Assembly (NCBI RefSeq): GCF_000224145.3
Contig: NC_020170.2
Coordinates: forward strand, 2,103,589-2,167,588
Length of the DNA stretch: 64,000 nt
Origin: Ciona intestinalis
Lineage: Eukaryota > Chordata > Ascidiacea > Phlebobranchia > Cionidae
Direction of reading: 5' to 3'
Shown: piece by piece, positions 36,501-47,422 of the stretch
Layout of the letters: each line of letters starts with the position of its first letter
Numbering within the stretch: position 1 is the stretch's first letter
The notes under the pieces: model-generated
Seen by the model: the letters and a program-made list of their open reading frames with translations, nothing else
Told to the model about the DNA's origin: nothing
Database searches by the model: none
Translations under genes and position numbers: made by a program

Positions 36501-39500
36501 TGACCATGTTAAACGCTTGAGCGAACAGCTTGAAATAGAAGGGAGTAACCGAAGACAACAAGAAATTAATCTTCGGGATATTAGAGGGGAACTTAAGAAT
36601 TCAGAACAATCAATAAAAAAGGTTGTGCAGTGTGATTTCACATGAATTTAATTGTTTTAATAATAATATTTATGTATTATATATTTTTGTCGGCATTAAT
36701 GAAAAAGTCCAACTATGTTCTTAAAAATTCAAGTGTAGGCGAAATTTATATATTAAAGATACTATTTTTAACACATTTCTACTATATTTTTAAATTACTT
36801 AAAGCTTTGTTTTTAAATAGAAATTTCTAATGTTGTTTTTTATATATCTTAATATTTAAGAGAAATAACAAGGCTTTCATATGCCTTTGGTCATTCAAAA
36901 TATTATTGCCATAAATCTAGAAAGATTTTGCAGCTTTTGCAGGGTGGTAGATCAACTCTGATCTAAATCCTAGGTTCCATACCATGCCTTCCCAAAGACC
37001 CTCACCCCAATAGTATACTATCCAATTCCCATACCATAAAACCCATTATTTGTCTAAACAGCTTGAACAGCATCGAGATGATTTACTGAAGGAAATGAAC
37101 ACTGAGAAACAAAAAATCACAATTCGTGAAAAAGTTGACCAAGAAAAACAGAAAATTCAGCACGAAATGAATGAAGATATGCACCAAGACAGGTACAACT
37201 ATTATATATTTTTATTTTGTTATCTTTTTTTACATAACAGTTTGGTTATTTATATGGGTAATATTTCCCATTAGATTGTGCTAAATTTTTAATGAAATAA
37301 ATATTAGTATCTGTGTGGTTTCTAAATCAGTTCTTTATTGAAACACCTTGTCCATGGACATTTTCTATTCTCTATGAATTTGGTCTTTGCCGCGGACCAT
37401 ATTTGGCCCATTACCCTAACATCCAGGGTGCTTAAGTACATCATTTCAGAAACAGTGGGACCAGTGTGATATTTTCCTGGACTAAGTACTGCTAATCTTG
37501 AAAATTATTTGACTTTTTTTACAACAAACGTAATGGTTTAAAATATTTAACTTTACGGTTAAGTTAATATTGTTTTTACCTTATAATGCAGGAGAGTTCA
37601 AACTTTAAACTTGCTAATGATGGAAAAAGAACAAGAATTATCGAGTCTAAAAGCTGAAAGAGATAGTCTAAGTGATTCTTGTAAAAGGTAAATTTATATA
37701 ATGATTGTTTTTACATGTGGATATTAAGGGATAGATAGTAGGGTGAAGGAAAGACCTTTAGCACATATTATTCAAATATCCTTATCGTGTTTTAAACAAT
37801 TAACAACAGTTTATGGGCGTCGTGAGGATGCGGTTTTATATTTCTTCGAATGTTCTTTGTTTACTACCAAATTGGTTGAGAAAATAGAATGAAAAGGTGT
37901 CCCATCTCCCCCCTACCCTACTATATATTTATATATAATGAAATCCTATCATAAAGAGATCGGTACCTATGCTTGTGAGTCTCATCAGATTTCCCCCCAC
38001 CCTACTATATAATAATTCGTAGTACTACGTTTTTTTTTGTTTAAAAATCTCTTTTTTTCATTTTTTGAATTCTATTTATAATTGAACGAATGCTTAACTG
38101 TTATAGATACAAAGAGGAACTTACAAAATGGAGAAACACAGATGCTGATAAACAAGACATGTTGGTCAACTTTAACGAAGAATTAAATAACAAGTATATA
38201 AGATTTCTAATGTATATTTAAATCAGTATAGAATTCAGCTTAAGTTATTTGTTGTTACAATGACAATCATCTAAGAAAAGACCAGCGTTTTTGTAATGGT
38301 ATAAAATTTTATGTCATAAAAAAATTGCGCCCCGTTTCTAATTCCCCCCCCCCAGTTTAAGAACCACTGTCTCGTTTGTCTGCTAGGTGTTAAACCACGT
38401 TTATTTCCTTCCATATAAATGTAAATATGTTTTCAACTGTGAGCATATTTTACAACTGTTGTTTAGTCGGTATATTCTGTCTTTTTCCTTTCAATTAATT
38501 CTAAATCTTTACAACACCAATCATGGGGACAATTAAAGTTTTTGTTATTTTCATTATTATAAAAATTTTAAAAGTTCAAATTTATTTGAAATAATGACTT
38601 AGTATTTGTGGGCTTTGTACCACTAGAGTTTATAACATATACTAATGTTTTTATTATACCATGTTGTATAGGGTTGATGAATTAACAAAGGAAGTTCGTG
38701 AAAACGACGAATTGTTGATGCAATCTACGTTGCGGTCCAAGTTTGAACTAGATAACTTGAATCAAGCAAATAAAGCATTGACTGAACAACTAAAAAAGTA
38801 TGTAATGTTACATTGATCAATATATTTCAAATTATTAAATAATTTCGATAACAAATATACTGTAGGGTCCATGTATTTTAAATGTTGCGAACAGAAATTT
38901 GTTAAATATAATTTGAGTTGTAAAATGTATTCTAAAACTTCATAATGTGAATGTGATGTTACTATGGTAAAATTTTTATATTTGATTTTTTTTAGTAACT
39001 TATGAAACATTATTTAATTCGGAAATATACTGTTAGGGCAATGTGTTCTAACAGTATATAAATTTGTAAATTCTGATTTGATTTAAATGTAGTTTTCAAG
39101 TCTTTAAAGAATCTGGTATTTTAAATCATAAGTTTTTGTATTTTTACGACAGAGAACGCAACGAAAAAGAAGTTTCAATGAAAGATCTTGAAACTTTAAA
39201 TGAACAGCAGAGGGAGCTAAAGAGGGTGATCGATGAATTAAGATCGACCAATCAGAGAAAAGAAGATCAGCTGACTAAATTAAATGAAGAAATCAATGAA
39301 GCACGACAAAAACGAGAAAACTCTGAGGTTTGAAAAAAATGTTAACCTAAAAAAATAGATTTTAATTGCCTTTTTCTAACTTTTGTTGTTGTATTTAAAC
39401 AATTTATAAGGTTTAAATATTTTTTTTTAATTTTTTTTATAAAAATGGTCTTGTTTTTTAGAGTAAGCAGCATGCTGCAGACATTGCTTGTAACTTGGCT

Positions 39501-42500
39501 CAACATGAAGCAAACACTGTACGTACAACACTCACTCATAAGGAGACGCTTCTTGCTCAACTTGAAAGAGAAAGGGAGGAGCTGAAGGAGCAAGTTAGGA
39601 GGAGTGAGAGTGAGAAAAGTGAGATGCAGAGAGAAAATGCAAGATTGGACGGCAGAGTGGAATTATTACAAGTGGGTTACATGACCTATATTTGTATTGC
39701 ATTGAAATATAGTTTAATCATTTTTACAAATAACTCTATTTTCTGTTCTATATGGGTAAGGTCCTATGTCATTGCATGCCATGCGATCTGGTGTTTAGGC
39801 CAGGATCTTGAGTTTAGGCCTAATACCCCAAACTCAACATTATCAAAATTATAAAATGTATATATATACTACTTGTAACAAATTGCATTTTTCTATTGCT
39901 ATATTTCAACTATTTTCCCACAAAAAATATCATTTTTTTCCTTTTTACTAAATGGTAAATAATATATTTCTACTGTCTGTTTATATTTATACTATTTCTA
40001 TACAGGCTGATGTTTCCCAACAAGAGAGCGAACGAGCGAGATTACGTCGAGAATTGGAAGATGCGAGAAACTTTGGGATCACTAACATGAATTCTCAACA
40101 AGGAAAATTCTCGGACATTGTATCAGGTAGGGTGATGTTTTTATTTTAATTTCTTTATGTTGTCACTTCTTAGGTCAAACTTGCATCATTTAAAAAGTTG
40201 ATATCATTATATTATAATATATCTTACTGTCAAGCATTTATTGAATGTAAAACAACTGTTCTGGCAAATTACTAATGTATCGTTGTTTCAATGTTTTATG
40301 CAATGCATGAAAACATCCTCCATACGATGCTGAAATTTCTGTAATCTAAGAATTTGCCAGAACGGCCGTTCATGATTATCATATTATAATTTATCATGCT
40401 TATGCTAATCACCTTAATGTACATTCATTCCATATATATTTTTCCTATTGATCTAAGATGCTCATACCTTACTAATGGAGCATATGCACAGTGTATTACC
40501 TGCTCTGCAACCACACAATAATAATCATGGTATAAATACATGCATGAACCTTTGTCACCTTATTGCATTCATGTTATGTAAACACCAATATATGTGTGAA
40601 TGTCTGTATATAGTTATGTATGCCATGCTATATATTATACCTGCCAAACCTATCTACATGTTATGTGCTTCATTTTTGCTGAATATCCAAAAAACATGAT
40701 CTTGATCAAGGTTTTTAATTAACTTTTTATTACTTTTTAAATACTTTTTCATAATCTACTTTTTGAGAGACAATAATAGACCAGATTGAAACAGTTTTTG
40801 GCACAATGTGCGAAAAATGTGCTTGTTAAAAATTTGCACATTTACATATGCTATCTTAACATTTTGCTTACATCTTTAAAATGTCCTCATTTCATTTCTA
40901 GACACAATTTAGGTATGTGTGTTTTCAACAAAGCAATTTTTTTTCTAAATTTGAAGCTTATGAACAGGCTTGATTGTATGCAGTAGTTAACATGCTCCCA
41001 AAGGTGTTTTTTTATGTTGTTGTATCATATATTTGTTGTATACAGAGTCCCTTGTTGTATGATGTATGTACTGTATACAGATTATAAAGGCACCCTTTGA
41101 AAGATTGTTTTTAAATAACTATGTTCTGTACTTGTATTATTCAAGTGTAGTTTAACTCTATGATGTCACAGAGCATCACACCGAACGACTGGAATACGAA
41201 AAACAAAACGTTAAACTAAAACAGCAGGTGGCGCACTTGAGCAAGGAGATTGAACAAATACGAGAAGAAAAAATCAAAAAGGTGAAAAAATATTAAAATA
41301 ATTGGATGTTCCAAAAAACTGAATAAAAAAGTGTCAATTTTGTTCTAAAATCCAAAAAACTTTTAGTGTTATAAACTGTGTAGCAAATGTTATTTTGTAT
41401 TCTTTGCCTAGAATTAAGTTTTTGTGGATAAAACAAGCGCCATCAGATCAAATTTTTGGACCACAGTTTTCTACTTTTTGTGGCAAATTTCAAATATGTG
41501 AATTTTCAGATCTAAACAATTTGATTTTTCTTCAGGAGGAATCGCTTGCATTGGCGCAACAAGACGTTATTGACACCGATAAAAAATTACATTTTACTGA
41601 CTCATCCATGAAGCAACTTGCTGAGTCACAAAGGCATCTGCAAGAAGAAAAAGAACGAACGCAGACGGAACTTCAACTTGTTAAAGTGAGTCTTAAATAT
41701 TTGTATTTATTTAAAACTTGCTTTATCTTTATTTTTTAAGTAGGTTTTTTAAAGTTTCTAGTAATACATTAACTCGTACATTAGGTTATAATAAATAAAT
41801 AAATAAATAAATAAAATACTTATTTACCAATTTGTATATTTATCAGCCAACAACATTCTGTTGATTTTTATTGCTTTGTGTAATTTTTATTGATTTTTTT
41901 AATAATTTTTGTTAATTTTGTTGATTTTTTGATGATTTTATTTATTTTATTGAACTTTTTTGTTGATTTCTGTTGATTTTTTACTGATTTTAATGATTTT
42001 TTGTTGATTCCCATTGTTTGTTATTGATTTTGTTGATACAAGTTTCTCATCATTGCAGGCGAAAGCTGATTCAATGTTGAACCGTGTTGAAGAGTTAAGT
42101 CAACTTTCAACAACATTGCGACGTGAACTTGACGACGAGAAACTAACATCATCCAACCTACAACGAGAGGTCCAATCACTGCAAGCCATTAGATCACATG
42201 ACCAAGATAACCTCTCGAGATTGGAGGCAAGTTTGAGGGAGTCAGAAGTTAAAGTTATCAGGTGGGTTGTCGTTGCTATTATTATATCACGAATCATGAG
42301 ATAGTATGGTGGAGGAAGATATGACATTGTTTTATTCCATTTTCTTGTCCCATTTGGTAGTTAAAGAAAAATATTCAAAGAATTACAAAACAGTATCCTC
42401 ACAACTCCCATTGACCGTTGTTAATTTTTTAAAATACGATCAGGGTATTAGAATATTATGTGCTAAAGGTGTTCCATCTTACCCCACGTACTATACATTT

Positions 42501-45500
42501 ATTTGTAGATTGCAATCCGATCTGACAAACTCGACGAGGAGAGAAAGTGAATCAAAAGACGATCATGAGGTGCTCACGAGATCACGGATGCAGATGGAGC
42601 AACTGATCGGGAGGTTGCAGGAGGAGAAAGGAGAAGCAGAGAGGAAGTTACAAAGTCAAGAAGAAAGATGCAGGTAGGGGGATTGACTATGAGAGCAGAT
42701 TGTAAAAAAAATATAAAAAAAAAATTACAAAAGTGACCAGGTGTATCAATAAATTGAATTTATTTTACTTCCATGAATGTTTATAACATTTCTATGGCAA
42801 CAGGCTCCTCCAATCAGAAGCTGATGGTCATCGTCAAATGTGGGAAACCGAGGTGAAAACGAGATCAAAATTATCCATTGATTACGCAAGGATGGAGAAA
42901 GAAAAACAGTAAGAAGAATTTTATTTTAGAATAATTTTATTTTAAGAATAATTTTTGGTGCTAAAATTTAAATTTAGTATAAAAATATTTTAATAGTATG
43001 AATAGAACATGGATTTTCAAGTCAGTTTCAATACTAACACAGAAGTCTTTATAAAAATCACAACTATCTTCATTTTAAAACATTTTGGTTTAGAATTAAA
43101 ACCATTTTCGGTGATGTAAGTTTTTACGTTTACAAATGTTAATTTTAACTTCTGACATCAAAAATCACAATGTTTTAAACTAAAGGCAATTGTCCGTACC
43201 CGTGAAATGTCATGGATTAGTTCTAAAACAAAATGTTAAAAATGAAGACAATTGTTTCCACATTCAATCTGTTTGATCATTTTTTGCTTTTTTTTGTAGA
43301 ATATGTATTTAGTTACCTTTGTAACTTTTTCGAACCACAATATAAAAAACAATCATTTCACAGGGAGGCGTACCAACGCATGGAAACATCACATAGGAAG
43401 CTGGCCAAAGTATCTGGGGTGGGAAAGGAGTATAAGATTAAATATGAAGATCAGAAAAGGAGGAGGATGAAGTTGGAGGATAGGATTGAATCAATGAGGT
43501 GAGAAAAAAAAAGTAAAGAAGATGTTTTTTTAAATTTTTAAATCACTTAAACTGTGCCCCTATGTTCAAAAATATTTAAATTTTAATAAAGGCACAAACT
43601 GGATGTTTATCTTATTTACGAGTATGTTTTTTTTGCTAATACATTTAACGATTAAATAATAATTTTTTTTTATTCAATACAAGTGTGAAAAAAGTATAAA
43701 ATTTTTCTTTGTAAACATAAACAATTTAAATTATTTTGAAAAATGTGTGGTGAAATGGGACACAGCTTTATTAAGGTGTTTTGTTCTAGTTTGCTCTTAG
43801 ATTCAGGTGACAGTTTAGTATTATTAAGATGGGGTAATTTGTTAATAGAAAATCTCATGAAGAATCAGATGCTTCAATTCATGAAGCAATCATGGAGCGT
43901 GATACAGTGATATCTCACATGAGTGGTGAGCAATCACGTGAGCGTGATCAGTTTAAGGAGCTTGCTACTAAGATGAAGGATGAGGTTGTCAGGTTGAGGG
44001 AGAAGAGTAAAGAAGAGAAAAAAGAGAGAGAAGAAGAGGAAAAGAAAGTGGAAGAGAAGAGAAAGAGAGAGGAAGAGGAGAAAAGAAGTAAAATGATTGA
44101 GATAAAGATGTGAGGGATATTAGATTAAGTTTAAGGTTAAAACAGATCATAATCATTTTTCATATTCAGGTTTAAAGGTCTTATTCAGCTTCATCAGGGT
44201 AAATAAGGTGATTTGTTTAATAAAGACAAATTTAATAGGATGTTGAAGAGTCTGTAAGAAAAAAAATTTGCTAGAGAGGCAGTGTATGATTTATATAGGG
44301 TTAATTTTCAAGTTATTGAGCCTATTTTTTAAGGAAGTTCTGATATGCAAGTGTGCAGTAAGTTTAATGGTCAAATAAGTTAGGAATTGAAAAAAAAGAG
44401 TTTGTAAAACTCTAAAAAACAAACAGTTTCATGCAGTATTGCTGTGTTATTAGGTATTCCAAATTACTGTGTAAAAAGTTAAACAAATCTTAACCCTTAA
44501 ATTAATCAAACCTAGAATGCAAAAATTAGCATTAATTTTTTTCAGCGATTCCTCGATCAGTGAAGCAGAGCGTGAAAGAGATGAGATTAAGTTGGAACTT
44601 CAGAAGTTACGAAGAACGCTTAAACAGAATGGGAAGTCACCAAGTAATGAAGTGGTGAATGCGCAAATCACCGAGAAATTGGAGCAAGTTAATAATTGGC
44701 TTGAGGTGGGTTGCGCTTGGACTTTTATATTGTAAAATATTTTTTAAGTTTGTGGTCATTGCATATCTAGATCTTAAAGGTGCATACTTAGATCTTGAAA
44801 AAACTTTTTATTTTAAAATTTTTTGCATTATTTTAATTTTTTTATTTTAAAATTTTTTGCATTATTTTAATTTTTTTATTTTAAAATTTTTTGGGCAATT
44901 TTAAGAGATTTTTTAATATTTTGCAATTTTTTTAGCATCACGAAAAATCCCGAGAGCAGTTGGAGCAAATGAGGAGAGAAAATGAAGAGAAAAGGTTGAT
45001 GGAGGAAAAATCCCGAGTCGCATCCTTGGAGAGGGAGTTGAGTGAAACGAGGAGCAGAAGTCTGGGGTTGGAGGACTCTGATATGACGAGGAGGTTGCAA
45101 GAAAAAGTCCGGGAAAATATTTCGTTGCATGAAAGTTTACGAAGGTTAATATGGTTTCTATGATAGACTGATGGTTAATGCTGCATGAAATATTATTTTA
45201 GGAAATTTGTAGTTATTTTTAGCTAACTTTCCAAAAATTGTATTTTTTTTGATAAGTTTAACTTACTTTGTATAATACCAATGATATATATGTGTATATA
45301 TTTTTGCAGAACTTTTTTTTTAATTAATATTTTTTTCTACAGTTTTTGTTGTAGAAATATAAATCCAAACCTAAAACTCATTTTTTCTCTTTCCTAGAAC
45401 AAAGCAAGATTTGGAAGAACACAAAGTGAAACTAAATAACGAACGAACAAAATATCAATCCCTCTACATAAGTTCAACTGCTGGTAACCCCACACCATCT

Positions 45501-46235
45501 ATACCTCGTGTTTCAGCTTTCAATATTGGTATGCAGAATGGACATTCCCAGGTTGGGGGGTTCACCTCAACCCCAAGAAAGGATTTGAGTCAGCCATATT
45601 TGTCACAGGTAATATAAGTAACTTTTCTTTATCTGTTCGATTTCGGTACCGAAGATTTGGAAATATTTCAATTTTTTAAACGAAAAGACAGGATATAGCG
45701 ACAAAACAACAGTTGTTAGAAAAACATATTTGAGTTTAATTGGAAGAAAATAAGCGTGGTCGCTACACCTAGATGTTTGTAATTTGTTATAGCAATGGAA
45801 AGGCTTTTGCCTAGTTCTGTTGTACTGGTTACACTTCTTATCTAAAGTTATTGGGTTCGAGACTTGTTGTCTAAAAGACATTGTTCTAACCAAGCAGACA
45901 CTATTGGGTTTCCATTATATCAAAGATAAATATTTCTAGCCAACTAGCCACTTATCCCTAGTTCTCAACCTTTTTTTAAAAACTTTAAATTTATTGCATT
46001 AAATTGTTGAGATATCACATGTAATATAATGTGCACTAAAGTGTGTTAACTTTTTGTATTATGCCTTACAATATTACAGTTTCGCAACAAACTTGAAGCA
46101 AGCATCAGTCAGTGCCTTGCAGATACTAGACCTCATTCTGCTTCCCCTATTCTGGATGGAACCGGTTCTTACCACAGAAAACCGGCGGAAACCAGTTTTG
46201 GTCGTCCCACAGCTAATGATTATTTTGTTCCATGA
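21560..46235 (+). CDS. ANKRD26: ANKRD26-like ankyrin and coiled-coil protein
   Basis: Large scaffold-type protein; vertebrate ANKRD26 acts at the membrane and centriole, here inferred. Exons: 21560-21765, 22161-22327, 22734-22858, 23167-23276, 26618-26758, 27187-27341, 27738-27826, 28538-28718, 29771-29998, 30554-30742, 31170-31348, 31561-31620, 31952-32049, 32435-32729, 32847-32977, 33902-34004, 35136-35310, 35635-35839, 36438-36621, 37062-37192, 37592-37687, 38107-38193, 38672-38797, 39153-39327, 39462-39671, 40006-40126, 41172-41281, 41536-41685, 42059-42261, 42509-42673, 42804-42908, 43364-43498, 43849-44109, 44546-44705, 44936-45144, 45398-45608, 46080-46235. All 36 junctions keep phase; 5,832 bases, 1,943 residues. 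Residues about 30-250 hold six ankyrin repeats (LGKLHKAAFEGN, TPLHLACANG, ALMKCVQCQ, TALHLAV, TPLHIAA, TPLMLAA), then an acidic Ser-rich linker with repeated SxWDSD/SPWDTDDED motifs, a Lys/Glu helix, and coiled coil to near the end (ERTKYQSLY, LEASISQCLADTRP), matching the ANKRD26 C-terminal pattern. Confidence 0.93.
23762..24772. repeat. Intron 4 long direct repeat, copy 1
   Basis: About 1,010 bases nearly matching 25425-26376 in the same order, with small indels. It ends exactly at the assembly gap at 24773. Confidence 0.9.
24773..24822. other. Assembly gap (50 N)
   Basis: Fifty N directly at the end of the first intron 4 repeat copy. Confidence 0.95.
24823..25065 (-). mobile_element. hAT-like element end
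   Basis: Read on the minus strand from about 25065, the sequence starts CAGTGCTTCCCAAACTATGG, which resembles the terminal repeat common to hAT elements, followed by non-coding sequence running into the gap. The other end is not visible. Confidence 0.4.
25425..26376. repeat. Intron 4 long direct repeat, copy 2
   Basis: About 950 bases matching 23762-24772 in order. It continues past the point where copy 1 is cut by the gap into unique intron sequence leading to exon 5. Confidence 0.9.
27461..27540. repeat. Short GGTGAGGTCC repeat, copy 3
   Basis: GTGGGTGAGGTCCAACAGC... with GAGATTTATGCCAGAGTTGGCT, aligning with the copies at 5068 and 8708. Confidence 0.6.
28099..28238. mobile_element. 140-bp element with 21-bp perfect inverted ends
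   Basis: Left arm 28099-28119 (AGGTGGCTGTACACAGTATC then C) and right arm 28218-28238 are exact complements. The GC-richer interior of about 98 bp has no open frame of note. Likely a small non-autonomous DNA transposon; only a single copy was noticed here. Confidence 0.75.
29050..29770 (+). repeat. Degenerate tandem copies of the exon 9 start
   Basis: Three relics of the first bases of exon 9, the shared core being ATCAAAGCAAATCACAGAAA, begin at about 29209, 29430 and 29591. Each follows a CAG or AAG and a CCTGGTARCAG block about 90-160 bp before it. The real exon 9 at 29771 has the same layout. Relics are followed by stops within a few codons. Confidence 0.75.
30896..31090 (-). mobile_element. 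MITE family 1, inverted diverged copy
   Basis: GTAGAGTGGGAGGAGTTGGCACAC end and CCCATCTTACCCAACAG end; interior in reverse order. In ANKRD26-like intron 10. Confidence 0.75.
31717..31868 (+). mobile_element. MITE family 1, internally deleted copy
   Basis: Left end TATATAGTACTGTGGG jumps straight to the AATAACAACGGTCTATGG block, losing about 50 bp; the right end CTTCTCCCACCCTACTATA is intact. Confidence 0.7.
33317..33515 (+). mobile_element. MITE family 1, complete copy
   Basis: GTAGGATGGGGTAAGATGGGGACACC and GGTGTCCCATCTTCCCCAACC ends. In ANKRD26-like intron 15. Confidence 0.85.
34074..34262 (+). mobile_element. MITE family 1, complete copy
   Basis: Left end matches the family consensus exactly; right end GTGTCCCATCTTCCCCCATTTTACTATA. 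In ANKRD26-like intron 16, 70 bp after the exon. Confidence 0.85.
34879..35073 (+). mobile_element. MITE family 1, second copy in intron 16
   Basis: GTACTGTGGGGGAAGATGAAACACC and complementary right end; same orientation as the copy at 34074. Confidence 0.85.
36260..36452 (+). repeat. 42-bp tandem array ending in the exon 19 acceptor
   Basis: Four to five units of roughly AATCCAGATTCGAATTAAAC plus an AATAATTTTTA spacer. The last unit holds the used acceptor (AATCCAG at 36431-36437) and the first bases of exon 19. Earlier units at 36346-36352 and 36388-36394 carry the same CCAG-ATT junction and are possible cryptic acceptors. Confidence 0.75.
37734..37925 (+). mobile_element. MITE family 1, complete copy
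   Basis: GTAGGGTGAAGGAAAGACC left end with a small deletion; right end CATCTCCCCCCTACCCTACTATA. A second right-end scrap (CCCCCCACCCTACTATA) follows at about 37993-38009. Confidence 0.8.
38318..38372 (-). mobile_element. hAT-like element end fragment
   Basis: On the minus strand from about 38372: CAGTGGTTCTTAAACTGGGG, a terminal repeat typical of hAT elements. The partner end was not found. Confidence 0.4.
39751..39825. repeat. Short GGTGAGGTCC-type repeat, copy 4
   Basis: TATGGGTAAGGTCCTATGTC... with GTGTTTAGGCCAGGATCT, aligning with the copy at 5068. In ANKRD26-like intron 25. Confidence 0.55.
40258..40363. repeat. 106-bp inverted repeat
   Basis: Arms GTTCTGGCAAATT (40258-40270) and AATTTGCCAGAAC (40351-40363) are exact complements; a further weaker pairing lies inside. 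It may be a small DNA transposon or a hairpin. In ANKRD26-like intron 26. Confidence 0.6.
41788..42040. repeat. Microsatellite and GATTTT-rich simple sequence
   Basis: An (AATA)n run at about 41790-41814, then about 170 bases of irregular TGTTGATTTT units running almost to the acceptor of exon 29 at 42058. It forms a very long pyrimidine-rich tract. Confidence 0.8.
42301..42495 (-). mobile_element. MITE family 1, inverted diverged copy
   Basis: GTATGGTGGAGGAAGATATGACA end, TTGTCCCATTTGGTAGTTAAA interior, GGTGTTCCATCTTACCCCACGTACTATA end. It nearly fills the intron between exons 29 and 30, ending 13 bp before the next exon. Confidence 0.8.
44806..44893. repeat. 33-bp tandem repeat, about 2.7 units
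   Basis: Unit TTTTATTTTAAAATTTTTTG plus CATTATTTTAATT, repeated in the short intron before exon 35. Confidence 0.75.
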
Positions 46236-46900
46236 TTTTTACACTAAAAGAGTAAAATTATGCATTTCTATTATACAAGCATTCTATTAACCAGCTGCCA
46301 AATATTTATTAAGCTCAAAAATGGTGCTTTTTATGTCCTTGAAAACTCAAAATATTAAAATATTGTTACGAAATAACTCGTCATAAATGGCACTTAATTA
46401 AAACAGCTAAAAAATTTTTAACTTGTTTAGCCAATTTTTTTTATATATCTTATGAATGAGCACCTTGCCTGTGTCAAATTATTACACAGTTCCATATTTT
46501 TTGTCACTTTTTACTAACTTTATATTCTTTACTTGTTACTCATGGAGATTTGTTATCAATAAATTTATTTTGATACGGGATTTTATTACAGCGCACTTAC
46601 AATGTGTATTCAGAGTTATTTTGATGATAATAATAGTAGGGATTTTAATTTTTAAGCATTTATAGTCAGAGGGTACTAGGTTCAAAGCTGGATGGTGCAA
46701 CTTTTTGTATGATTGGCTTACTATTTAGATAGGCAAATTACGTGTCATACGTGTAAACAATTAGACACAACGCTTTAAACTTGACCAAACACGGGGTGCA
46801 ATAGAACCACTACTAGTATAATCCGGTTATCCTGTTTGTGATGAGAAATACGTGACAGTAATAACGCCTAAAGTTTTTTTCCCAGGAATGGCAAATTTTT
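46236..46900. other. ANKRD26-like 3' flank
   Basis: AATAAA at 46558-46563 is a candidate poly(A) signal about 320 bases after the stop. No further gene seen before AMDHD1. Confidence 0.5.
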
Positions 46901-47099
46901 ATAGAAGGGGGTGGGGGAAGACAGGACACCTTTAGCACATAATATCCAAATATACTGATCTTGTTTTAAACAGTTAACAACGGTCTCTGGAAGTTGTGAG
47001 AATACAGTTTAATAATTCTCTAATTGTTTTTTTGTTTACTAACAAATGGGAGAAAAAATAGAATGAAAAGATGCCCTATCTTCCCCCACCCTACTATAT
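46901..47099 (+). mobile_element. MITE family 1, complete copy
   Basis: GGGGGTGGGGGAAGACAGGACACC and ATCTTCCCCCACCCTACTATA ends. It sits in the presumed promoter region of AMDHD1, about 320 bp upstream of the start codon. Confidence 0.85.
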
Positions 47100-47146
47100 A
47101 TAAGCGAGTCCTGTCTTTCAAAAGATAGTGGTATTTAAAGGAAATG

Positions 47147-47154
47147 TGACGTCA
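47147..47154. promoter_or_regulatory. CRE-type TGACGTCA upstream of AMDHD1
   Basis: Perfect octamer 269 bp before the AMDHD1 start codon, just outside the MITE. Histidine breakdown is hormonally controlled in other animals, but use of this site is inference. Confidence 0.3.
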
Positions 47155-47422
47155 TTCCTGCTGAAATGCAGCATAGCAGGTTACGACCGAATTGATGTTC
47201 GTGTTGTTAAACTCGCGTTAGTATATCGAGTGTTTTGCAAGAATAACAAGTCGCATAAATTGCCCGAAGCTCTGTTTATGTCAGGTATATCTCGTTATCC
47301 TTGCGATTAATGCACGGATAAATACGCAATGTCAATTTCGTATTTGCTATAATACGGTTATATACTGAAACCAGGTTTTATAAAGAAATATATAGTTTAT
47401 TGGTTTATGTATTAATAACGAT

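Noticed and set aside
39495-39854. 119-codon frame as a separate protein
   Set aside because: It is exon 25 of the ANKRD26-like gene (39462-39671) read on into the intron and a short dispersed repeat.
42306-42677. 123-codon frame as one coding unit
   Set aside because: Its first half is MITE sequence; only 42509-42673 is an exon (30) of the ANKRD26-like gene.
47128-47310. 60-codon frame upstream of AMDHD1 as an extra exon
   Set aside because: The ATG at 47423 already aligns with the usual AMDHD1 N-terminus, and no splice sites or similarity support an extension.
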